Part shown: piece after piece, positions 26,117-33,005 of the stretch | How the letters are laid out: each line of letters opens with the position of its first letter | Numbering within the stretch: the stretch's first letter is position 1 | From: Streptomyces sp. YPW6 | Lineage (GTDB): Bacteria; Actinomycetota; Actinomycetes; Streptomycetales; Streptomycetaceae | Assembly: GCF_018866325.1 (NCBI RefSeq) | Contig: NZ_CP076457.1 | Span: 4,499,001 to 4,563,000, forward strand | DNA length: 64,000 nucleotides | Reading direction: 5' to 3' | Made by a program: the position numbers and the translations under genes | The notes under the pieces: model-generated | The model's input: the letters and a program-made list of their open reading frames with translations, nothing else | What the model was told of the DNA's origin: nothing | Databases searched by the model: none

Positions 26117-26344
26117 TCACACGGTGGGCGGAACGGGCCAGCCGATGTCGCCGTCCGCGAGGGCGCGCGCGTCCGTGCCCGGAGTCGGTGCGGGCCAGCC
26201 GATGTCGGTCGCGACGACGGACCCGGCGGGCGGAACCGGCCGGTGGAGGTCCGACGTCACCCCGGCCGCGACGGCGAACAGGGCCACGAAGGCGAAGACG
26301 CCGGCGGTGATACGGATCCGGGTGACACGCAGGAAGGACTGCAC
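26117..26344 (-). CDS. Small exported peptide with two DIGWP motifs, candidate pheromone precursor
   Basis: The 75-residue peptide starts at GTG 26344 with AGGAG 5 nt upstream. Residues 1-10 are basic (RVTRIR). Residues about 13-29 form a hydrophobic signal or membrane segment ending AVAAGVTS. The remainder is short, Pro-rich and repeated: DIGWPAP about midway and DIGWPVPP at the C-terminus. It is the first gene of the 14-kb leftward operon and is divergent from the XRE-TPR regulator. Export and trimming to a DIGWP-containing signal that binds the regulator's TPR domain would fit an RRNPP-type circuit. An alternative is a RiPP precursor modified by the ATP-grasp enzymes, or an unrelated small lipoprotein-like peptide (no lipobox Cys). 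I know no named family. Confidence 0.7.
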   Translation of the reverse strand: MQSFLRVTRIRITAGVFAFVALFAVAAGVTSDLHRPVPPAGSVVATDIGWPAPTPGTDARALADGDIGWPVPPTV

Positions 26345-26410
26345 AAGGACTCCTAGGCGGAAGCGAAAGAACCAGGTGCGGCGCGCAGTGGGCAGCGCCG
26401 CTTGCCGAGG

Positions 26411-26462
26411 AAGCTAGTCCAGCGGTCACTGGCTTGGCAAGATATTGCCAGAAGCTTGGCAA
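26411..26462 (-). promoter_or_regulatory. Promoter and operator O1 of the leftward operon
   Basis: TGGCAA-GATA-TTGCCA (26435-26450) is a perfect 6-4-6 inverted repeat. Read on the minus strand, its downstream arm TTGCCA (26440-26435) is the -35 box, 18 nt from TAGCTT (26416-26411). A third half-site, TGGCAA (26457-26462), lies 22 bp from the first, about two helical turns. The leader to the peptide start is about 60 nt. Confidence 0.75.
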
Positions 26463-26513
26463 TCATCCTCGGCCGTTGAGGCGCACAATCCCCGCCAACT
26501 CCGTCTACATCTG

Positions 26514-26553
26514 GGGCAAGAATTTGCCCGCCCCACCCGACTCTGGCTAGCCT
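26514..26553 (+). promoter_or_regulatory. Promoter and operator O2 of the XRE-TPR regulator gene
   Basis: GGGCAA-GAAT-TTGCCC (26514-26529) has the same 6-4-6 architecture as O1. The downstream arm TTGCCC (26524-26529) is the -35 box, 18 nt from TAGCCT (26548-26553). The geometry is identical to the peptide-operon promoter in the opposite direction, so the regulator likely controls its own gene as well. Confidence 0.75.
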
Positions 26554-26581
26554 CGTCATCAATCACCGGACCAAGGCGCGC

Positions 26582-27859
26582 ATGCGGGCACCCCCCTTCC
26601 GCTTCCCCCCTCCCGGTGCGACCTTTGGGGTTGATCACGTGTTGGAACAGCCTTACTTCGGGCGGCGACTGAAGCAGCTGCGGAGTGAGCAGGGCCTGTC
26701 CCAGGCCGCGCTCGCCGGCGATGGCATGTCCACCGGCTATGTGTCCCGGCTGGAGTCCGGCGCACGGCAGCCGACCGCGCGCGCCGTGCAGCACCTGGCC
26801 TCCCGGCTGGGCATCGGCGTCGCGGCCTTCGAGGAGGAGGGCCCCGCCGACTCGCTGGCGCAGGCCTTGGCCATCGCCGCTTCGGCCACGTCCGAGACGG
26901 CCATCGAGGCGCTGGAGCGCGCGCTGTACCCGGGTGAGGGGCAGGACCCCCTGCTGCGCTGGCAGGGCCTCTGGCTCGTGGCGCAGGGGCGGCGGCAGCA
27001 CGGAGACCACGCCAGGGAGCGGGTCGTCCTGGAGGAGCTCGTCGCGCTCGGTGACGAACTCGGCCTGCCGGCGCTGCGGGCCCGCGGTCTCACCCAGCTC
27101 GCGCGCTGCCTGCGCGCCTGCGGGGAGATCGTCCCCGCCGTCGAGGCGGCCACGACGGCCCACGGGCTGGCCCGCGAGCACGATCTTCCGGTGCCGGACG
27201 TGGCGGCCGGCCTGCTGGCCCTGGTGTCGGCCGAGTCCGAGGCGGGCCGGCTGGCCGAGGCCCGGGCCCACGCCGACGAGCTGACGGCGCTGAACGTGCC
27301 GAGGTCGGAACCGCTGGGGGCGGAGGCCCTGTGGACGGCGGCCGCCGTGCGGGTGCGCCAGGGAGACCTCGACGCCGCGCAGAAGCTGCTGGGGGAGGCG
27401 CTCGACGGCTTCGCCGGAGCGGAGAACCTGACGCTCTGGACCCGGCTGCGGGTGGCGGCGGCCCGGCTGCACCTGCAGAAGTCCCCGCCGGAGCTGGATG
27501 CTTCGGAGCGGTACACCGAGCAGGCCGAGACGGGCATGGTCTTCGTCGGGATTCCCGCGCTGGAGCAGGAGGTCAGCTTCATCAAGGCCGAGATCGCCTT
27601 CCAGCGTGGGCGGTTCGCCGACGCGCGCGTCCTGCTGGACCAGGTGCGGGCGACCGAACCGCGCATGACCTACCGCAACCGGGTGCGTCTGGAGATCCTC
27701 GACAGCCGGCTGCTGGTCATCGAGGGCCGGGAGCAGGAAGGGCTGGAGCGGATGCGGGCGCTGGCGGAGGAGGCCCAGGCGGCCTCCAGTATCGATCTCG
27801 CCGCCGACATCTGGCGCCTGCTGGCCGAGACGCTGGCCGCCGCCCGCGCCGGATCCTAG
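26582..27859 (+). CDS. XRE-family HTH regulator with TPR-like sensor domain
   Basis: About 425 aa. The N-terminal XRE helix-turn-helix (FGRRLKQLRSEQGLSQAAL...STGYVSRLESGARQPT) is followed by about 320 residues of helical repeats of TPR type. This two-part build is that of RRNPP peptide receptors (PlcR, NprR, Rgg, PrgX). ATG 26582 has AAGG 5 nt upstream; GTG 26639, giving VLEQPYFGRR, is an alternative that removes a Pro-rich 19-residue lead. It is divergent from the DIGWP peptide, and three identical-type inverted repeats lie in its two flanking regulatory regions. It probably controls the BGC. Whether it activates or represses, and whether the peptide is the ligand, is inference. No in-frame TTA codon was noticed. 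Confidence 0.85.
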   Translation: MRAPPFRFPPPGATFGVDHVLEQPYFGRRLKQLRSEQGLSQAALAGDGMSTGYVSRLESGARQPTARAVQHLASRLGIGVAAFEEEGPADSLAQALAIAASATSETAIEALERALYPGEGQDPLLRWQGLWLVAQGRRQHGDHARERVVLEELVALGDELGLPALRARGLTQLARCLRACGEIVPAVEAATTAHGLAREHDLPVPDVAAGLLALVSAESEAGRLAEARAHADELTALNVPRSEPLGAEALWTAAAVRVRQGDLDAAQKLLGEALDGFAGAENLTLWTRLRVAAARLHLQKSPPELDASERYTEQAETGMVFVGIPALEQEVSFIKAEIAFQRGRFADARVLLDQVRATEPRMTYRNRVRLEILDSRLLVIEGREQEGLERMRALAEEAQAASSIDLAADIWRLLAETLAAARAGS

Positions 27860-28026
27860 GGCCCCGCGGCCCGCGCTGCATACGGGGGCGCGCCGGGTCC
27901 CGGGGCCCGGCGTCGAACGGCCGCCCGCCCCGGGCCGCCGGCCGCCACGCCCGGCCGGCACGCTCGCCGTGGCCCGCCCGGCGGTTCCCGGTGTGCGCCC
28001 CGTGGGGCGTACGGGGGCGGCCGGAC

Positions 28027-29235
28027 TCAGCCCAGGTGCCGTCCGCGCGCCAGCGCCACGGCCGCGGGCAGCAGGAAACCTCCGCACCCCAGGACCATTC
28101 CGGTCCAGCCCCAGCGCGCGTACAGCGCCGCGCCGGTGAGTGAACCCACCGCGCCGCCCGTGAAACTCGCCAGCATGAACAGCGTGTTGAGTCGCGCGCG
28201 GACCTGCTCGCCCAGCCGGAACACCCGCACCTGATTGGCGACCTGCGAGGAACTGGTCCCGTACACCAGCAGGTTCGTGCCGATGACGAGCGCGGTCAGC
28301 GACTCGCCGCCCACCCCCATGACCAGGAACGCGGCGCCGACGCAGAGCAGGGCCACCGTGTTGACGTACCGGGGCCCGCGCCGGTCGCTCAGCCGGCCCG
28401 CCGTGTAGGAGAGCAGCGCCGCGGGCAGGCCGAACAGGCCGAACAGCCCCGCCCACGCCACCCCCCGGTCGAACGGCGGCCCGGCCAGGTGGAAGGCGAG
28501 CGTCGCCCAGAAGGCGCTGAAGGCGGCGAAGACGGTCGCTCCCAGGAACGCGGAGAACCGCAGCCCGGGATGGGTGCGGACCAGCCGGGGCAGCGATCCG
28601 ATCAGCTGCCGGTACGGCACCGAGCGGCCGTTGCCGTGCGCCGGAAGCAGCCGCGGCAGGACGAACACGAGGCCGCCGGTGAGCGCCGCCGCGACCAGAT
28701 AGGCGCTGCGCCAGTCGCCGCTCAGCCCGGCGACCGCCCCGGAGAGGGTGCGCGACAGCGTCGAGCCCAGGGTGATCCCGATGCCGATCACCCCCACGGC
28801 GCGCCCGCTGTGGCCGGGCCCGGCCAGGGAGGCGGCCGTCGGCACGAGGATCTGCGGCAGCACGGTCGTGGTGGACAGGGCGAGCGTGGCGACGGCCAGG
28901 GTGGCCAGGTTGGGCGCGGCCGCCGCGACCAGCAGTCCGCCCGTCGTCAGCAGCAGCAGTGCCGTCGTGAGCCGTCGCAGCCGGGCCACGTCGGCGAGCG
29001 GCACCACCAGGGCGATGCCCAGTGCGTACCCGACCTGTGCGGCGGTGGCGATCAGGCTCGCGGCCGACCCGGAGACGTCCAGTCCGGAGGCGACGGCGTC
29101 CAGCAGGGGCTGCGGGAAGTAGATGTTGGCGACCGTGAGCGCGCTCGCGGTCGCGAGCGCCAGCGCGGCGGGTCGCCCCAGTCCGGAACGTGACGGTGCG
29201 GCGGGCTGTGCTGCGGACGGTGCGGCGGAGGTCAT
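28027..29235 (-). CDS. MFS transporter next to the XRE-TPR regulator
   Basis: The 402-aa 12-segment MFS exporter is of a sugar-efflux/arabinose-efflux-like class (ALTVANIYFPQPLLDAVA, then GGLLVAAAAPNLATL). The start ATG at 29235 has GGAGGAG just upstream, preferred over a longer reading from 29331 that would run through operator O3. It is not part of the long leftward operon, since the regulator gene lies between in the opposite direction, but O3 upstream links it to the same regulon. It might export the DIGWP peptide or the product; substrate is unknown. Confidence 0.8.
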   Translation of the reverse strand: MTSAAPSAAQPAAPSRSGLGRPAALALATASALTVANIYFPQPLLDAVASGLDVSGSAASLIATAAQVGYALGIALVVPLADVARLRRLTTALLLLTTGGLLVAAAAPNLATLAVATLALSTTTVLPQILVPTAASLAGPGHSGRAVGVIGIGITLGSTLSRTLSGAVAGLSGDWRSAYLVAAALTGGLVFVLPRLLPAHGNGRSVPYRQLIGSLPRLVRTHPGLRFSAFLGATVFAAFSAFWATLAFHLAGPPFDRGVAWAGLFGLFGLPAALLSYTAGRLSDRRGPRYVNTVALLCVGAAFLVMGVGGESLTALVIGTNLLVYGTSSSQVANQVRVFRLGEQVRARLNTLFMLASFTGGAVGSLTGAALYARWGWTGMVLGCGGFLLPAAVALARGRHLG

Positions 29236-29276
29236 GGCCTCTCCTCCCGGGGCTGGCGCTGCGAATGATGCCTGAG

Positions 29277-29316
29277 ACATTGCCATTGATGTCAACCGTG
29301 TGGCAATGTTTTGCCA
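29277..29316. promoter_or_regulatory. Operator O3 between the exporter and the second ATP-grasp operon
   Basis: TGGCAA-TGTT-TTGCCA (29301-29316) is a perfect 6-4-6 inverted repeat of the O1/O2 type. On the minus strand the arm TTGCCA (29306-29301) is 18 nt from CAATGT (29282-29277), a passable -10 for the exporter. An extra TTGCCA half-site is at 29280-29285. On the plus strand no good -10 is seen at the same distance, so the start for the rightward operon is unclear. Confidence 0.7.
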
Positions 29317-29379
29317 ACCCCCGCGACCCACCCTGGCCGAAACCGGCTGTGGATGACCCCTGAGCGCAAGGTGAAGAAC

Positions 29380-30657
29380 ATGAGGAGCCCCGGATCACGC
29401 CCTGTGGCGGTGCTGGTTGATGCGTACACCACGGGTAATCATTTGCCTCCGGCTTTTGCCAAGCTGGGCGTGGACGTGGTGCACGTCCAGAGCAGCCCCG
29501 AGCTGATGACCTCGATGAGACTGCCCGATCTCACCGCATACCGGGCGGTCGTGCCGTACGGCACCCCGGCCGAAACCGCCGCGCGTCTGGCGGAATTCGC
29601 CCCGATCTGCGTGGTCGCCGGACAGGAACCGGGCGTACCGCTTGCCGACGAACTCTCCGAACTGCTCGCGTTGCCAGGAAACGGAACAGCTCAGTCCGTC
29701 GCCCGCCGGGACAAGTACGAGATGATCGAGGCGCTGCGCCGGGCGGGCGTCCGCTGTGCCGAGCAGTTCAAGAGCGACGACGCCGAGGAGCTCGTCGCCT
29801 GGGCCGAGGGCCGTGGCGCCTATCCCGTCGTCGTCAAACCGATGTCGTCCGCCGCCAGTGACGGCGTCGCCATCTGCAACGGTCCCGAGGAGGTCCGCAA
29901 GGCGGCCGAAGCCGTCCTCGGCACCGTCAACATCTTCCACGAGCGCAACGACGAAGTCCTGATCCAGTCCTTCCTCCAGGGGGAGGAGTACATGGTCGAC
30001 TTCGTCTCGTACGGCGGGGAGCGGCACGCCTGCGGCATCTGGCAGTACCACAAGCGGCTCAAGGGCACCCACCGCATCTACGACCGCGACTCCATCACCC
30101 CGCCGGACTCCGGCCCGGGTCCCGCGATCATCGCGTACATGCACGAGGCGCTCGACGCCCTGGGCATCCAGTACGGCCCCACCCACGCCGAGGTCATCGT
30201 CACCCCTGAGGGCCCCACCCTGGTCGAGGTCGGGGCGCGGCTCAGCGGCGGACTGCTGCCCGCCTTCCACGACATCTGCCTCGGCGGAAACCAGGCCGAC
30301 GTCACCGCGCTCGCCTACGCCCGGCCGCAGGAGTTCCTCGACCGGTACGCCGGCGGGACGTACCGCAAACTGACCCACGCCACGTGGATCCTCGCCGCCA
30401 CCGACCTCGACGGGATCGTCGAGTCGATCGACGCCGACGTCGTCGCGGAGATCGAGGCCCTGCCCACGGTCCACACGTTCGTTCCCAAGCTCGCCCCCGG
30501 CAAGCGCATCCGCCCGACCGTCGACCTGTACACCGCCACCTTCGCCGTGCACCTGTGCGACGCGTCGGCCGAGGCCGTGGAGCGGGACTACGCCCGCATC
30601 CAGGAGCTCAAGGACCGCGTCTACCGCCTGCGCGACGTCTCGGGGGCCGCCGCATGA
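29380..30657 (+). CDS. ATP-grasp ligase, first gene of the rightward operon
   Basis: The 425-aa ATP-grasp protein is a close paralogue of the first half of the double ligase at 23481-26081. Shared landmarks are VAGQEPGVPLAD, ARRDKYEMIEALRRAGVRC, YPVVVKPMSSAASDGV and TLVEVGARLSGG. ATG 29380 is preceded by AAGGTGA at 5 nt. The rightward operon starts here, and its stop overlaps the next ATG (ATGA). The enzyme probably activates an amino acid or peptide carboxylate as acyl phosphate and couples it to an amine. That this ligase and the double ligase arose by duplication within the cluster is inference. The operator O3 lies about 65 nt upstream. Confidence 0.85.
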   Translation: MRSPGSRPVAVLVDAYTTGNHLPPAFAKLGVDVVHVQSSPELMTSMRLPDLTAYRAVVPYGTPAETAARLAEFAPICVVAGQEPGVPLADELSELLALPGNGTAQSVARRDKYEMIEALRRAGVRCAEQFKSDDAEELVAWAEGRGAYPVVVKPMSSAASDGVAICNGPEEVRKAAEAVLGTVNIFHERNDEVLIQSFLQGEEYMVDFVSYGGERHACGIWQYHKRLKGTHRIYDRDSITPPDSGPGPAIIAYMHEALDALGIQYGPTHAEVIVTPEGPTLVEVGARLSGGLLPAFHDICLGGNQADVTALAYARPQEFLDRYAGGTYRKLTHATWILAATDLDGIVESIDADVVAEIEALPTVHTFVPKLAPGKRIRPTVDLYTATFAVHLCDASAEAVERDYARIQELKDRVYRLRDVSGAAA

Positions 30658-33005
30658 GCGCAGCGCCCCCTCCCCGCGAACTGCTGCTCATCGGCGGCGG
30701 CGGGGAGATGACCCTCAGCGTCGACGTCGCCGTCCAGGCGGTGGAGCAGGCGCGCGCCCGCGGCCTGCGCACCCATGTCACCAACCGGGCCGACACCCTC
30801 GCCGCCACCCCGGCCGTCACCGCCGCCGCCGACGCGGCGACCGCGGTCGACTTCGCCCGCCCCGGCGACACCGCCGACTGGGCGGCCGGGCGCGCCGCCG
30901 AGGGGGAGCGCCCGGCCCTCGTCTTCGGCGTGCGGGAGATGGCCCAGGAGGCGGTCGCCGCCACCGCGGACGCCCTGGGGCTGCCCGGGAATCCGCCCGC
31001 CGCCGTCCGCCGGATCCGCACCAAGGACGCCTGCCGGGCGGCGCTGGCCGCCGCCGGGTTCCGCCAGCCCGCGGTGCGGGTGTGCCGGGACGCGTCCGAG
31101 GCCCGCGCCTTCCTCGCCGCCACGGCGGGCCCCTGGGTGGTCAAACCGCGTGACGGCGCGGACAGCGCGGGCGTCCGCAAGGTGACCGGACCGGACGATC
31201 TGCCGGCCGCGCTCGCCGGGCTGCCCGACCGCGAAGCACCGTTCCTCGTCGAGGAGTTCGTCGAGGGCGGGGAGTTCAGCGTCGAGGGCGTCTTCGTCGG
31301 CGGCAGCCCGCGCGTGCTCGCGGTCACGGCCAAGGAGAAGCTGCCGCCGCCGTACTTCGTCGAGATCGGGCACGTCCTGCCCGCCGACATCTCCGAGGAG
31401 ACCCGCCGGAGCGTCGAGGAGACCGTCACCGCCGCGCTCACCGCCCTGGAACTGCGCTTCGGCCTGTTCCACGTCGAGCTGTGGCTCACCGCCGAGGGCA
31501 TCGTCCTCGGGGAGGTGCACGTCCGGATCGGCGGCGGCTGGATCCACCGGATGCTGCCCCACGTCCGGCCCGGTCTGGAGCTGTACGGGACCGTCTACGA
31601 CGACGCACTCGGCCTCTCCGTCGACCTCCCCGCCACCCTGCCCGCCCCCGAACGGGCCGCCGCCGCACGCTACTTCGCGCCGCCCGAGGGCCGGGTCACC
31701 GCCGTCACCGGCTGGGACGCGGTCCGCACGCACCCGGCCGTCCTCCACGCCGAACTGCGCGTCGGCCCCGGCGACGTCGTCCCCGGCTTCCGCAGCGGTG
31801 GCGACCGGGTGGGCGCGGTGGTCGTCGGCGCGGCGACCCCGGCCGAGGCACGGGAACTCGCCCGCGAGCTGGTCGCGTCGGTCCGCTTCACGGTGGAGCC
31901 GGTGGAGACCGTTGAGCCGGTGGGCGCGGTGGGCGTGGATGCGGCGCCCGGCGTTCCCGGCAGGCCCGAGGTGTGCGTCGATCTCGAACCCCGGCCGCTC
32001 ACCAGCTCGTTCCGTATCTCCCACATGACGATCGAGACGGTCGACCACCTCCGGCTGCGGCTCGTGCAGGCCGGCCGGACCGTCGGCGAGGGCGAGATCA
32101 CCGCCGACAGCGGTTACGGCCAGGACGGCCCGGCCATCGCCGCCGAGGCGGAGGTGCTCGCCCGTACGCTGGCCGCGACCTGCGACGACGCCCACCACCG
32201 GGCGGACGGGTCCGACCCGGTCGCGCCGTTGCGCGCCGGGCTGGAGAAGGCGGCGGCCGACGGGGTCGGCGCACCCGCCCGGATGCTCGTGGAGATGGCC
32301 TTCCTGGACCGCGCCGCCCGTCGGGCCGGCGTGCCGGTGTGGCGGCTGCTCGGGCTGCCGGAGCCGGGGCGCGTCCGGCTCCTGCACACCGTGCCGATCG
32401 GGGAGGACATCCCCCTCGACGGCCGCCCGCTCAAGATCAAGCTGGGTGGCGCCGACGACGAACGGATTCTTCGCTCACTGCTCGGCGTCCCGGCGCCGCT
32501 GATCCTCGACGCCAACCGGGGCTGGGACCGGCAGGACTGGGAGCGGCTGCGCCCCCTGCTCGCCGAACTGGCCCCCGCCGTCCTGGAGGACCCGGTGCGC
32601 GATCCGGCGCTGCTGCCCGCGATCCGCGCCGCACTGCCCGGCACCGCCGTCGTCCTCGACGAGGGGATCGCCACCGCCGACGACGCGTCGTTCGCCGTCG
32701 GCACGGCAGGCGGCCTCAACGTCAAACTGATGCGCTTCGGCGGCATCCTTCCCGCGCTCGACGCCCTCACGGACGCCACCGAGCGGGGCGCGGCCCGGAT
32801 GCTGGGCTGCTTCCTGGAGCCGCCCCGGGCCATCGCGTACGCCGCCCAGCTCGCGGGCCTGTGCGACTGGTCCGATCTGGACGGCCACTTCTGGGTCAGC
32901 GACGACCGCCCCGTCCCCTCCTACGGGCTGGACAGCTCCGCCCCGGGCATCCCCCGGATCGCGTACACCCCGGAGCCCGCACGCGGGGAGGCGCTGGCGA
33001 TATGA
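30654..33005 (+). CDS. Fusion of ATP-grasp ligase and dipeptide epimerase (enolase superfamily)
   Basis: 783 aa. Residues 1 to about 420 are an ATP-grasp ligase (VVKPRDGADSAGV; LGEVHVRIGGGW). From about 448 the chain becomes an enolase-superfamily member of the dipeptide-epimerase group: K-x-K near 592 (LKIKLGG), metal ligands Asp in ILDANRGW, Glu in LEDPV and the acidic pair in LDEGI, the opposite Lys in NVKLMRFGG, and a late D-x-D (DLDGHFW) that in Ala-Glu epimerases holds the dipeptide amine. Ligation and C-alpha epimerisation of the same dipeptide in one protein is the natural reading. The start overlaps the previous stop (ATGA), and the end overlaps the S9 peptidase ATG. Confidence 0.88.
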   Translation: MSAAPPPRELLLIGGGGEMTLSVDVAVQAVEQARARGLRTHVTNRADTLAATPAVTAAADAATAVDFARPGDTADWAAGRAAEGERPALVFGVREMAQEAVAATADALGLPGNPPAAVRRIRTKDACRAALAAAGFRQPAVRVCRDASEARAFLAATAGPWVVKPRDGADSAGVRKVTGPDDLPAALAGLPDREAPFLVEEFVEGGEFSVEGVFVGGSPRVLAVTAKEKLPPPYFVEIGHVLPADISEETRRSVEETVTAALTALELRFGLFHVELWLTAEGIVLGEVHVRIGGGWIHRMLPHVRPGLELYGTVYDDALGLSVDLPATLPAPERAAAARYFAPPEGRVTAVTGWDAVRTHPAVLHAELRVGPGDVVPGFRSGGDRVGAVVVGAATPAEARELARELVASVRFTVEPVETVEPVGAVGVDAAPGVPGRPEVCVDLEPRPLTSSFRISHMTIETVDHLRLRLVQAGRTVGEGEITADSGYGQDGPAIAAEAEVLARTLAATCDDAHHRADGSDPVAPLRAGLEKAAADGVGAPARMLVEMAFLDRAARRAGVPVWRLLGLPEPGRVRLLHTVPIGEDIPLDGRPLKIKLGGADDERILRSLLGVPAPLILDANRGWDRQDWERLRPLLAELAPAVLEDPVRDPALLPAIRAALPGTAVVLDEGIATADDASFAVGTAGGLNVKLMRFGGILPALDALTDATERGAARMLGCFLEPPRAIAYAAQLAGLCDWSDLDGHFWVSDDRPVPSYGLDSSAPGIPRIAYTPEPARGEALAI

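Noticed and set aside
31973..33001. Plus-strand frame upstream of the S9 peptidase start
   Set aside because: It is the third frame of the ATP-grasp/epimerase gene; the peptidase begins at the coupled ATG 33002.
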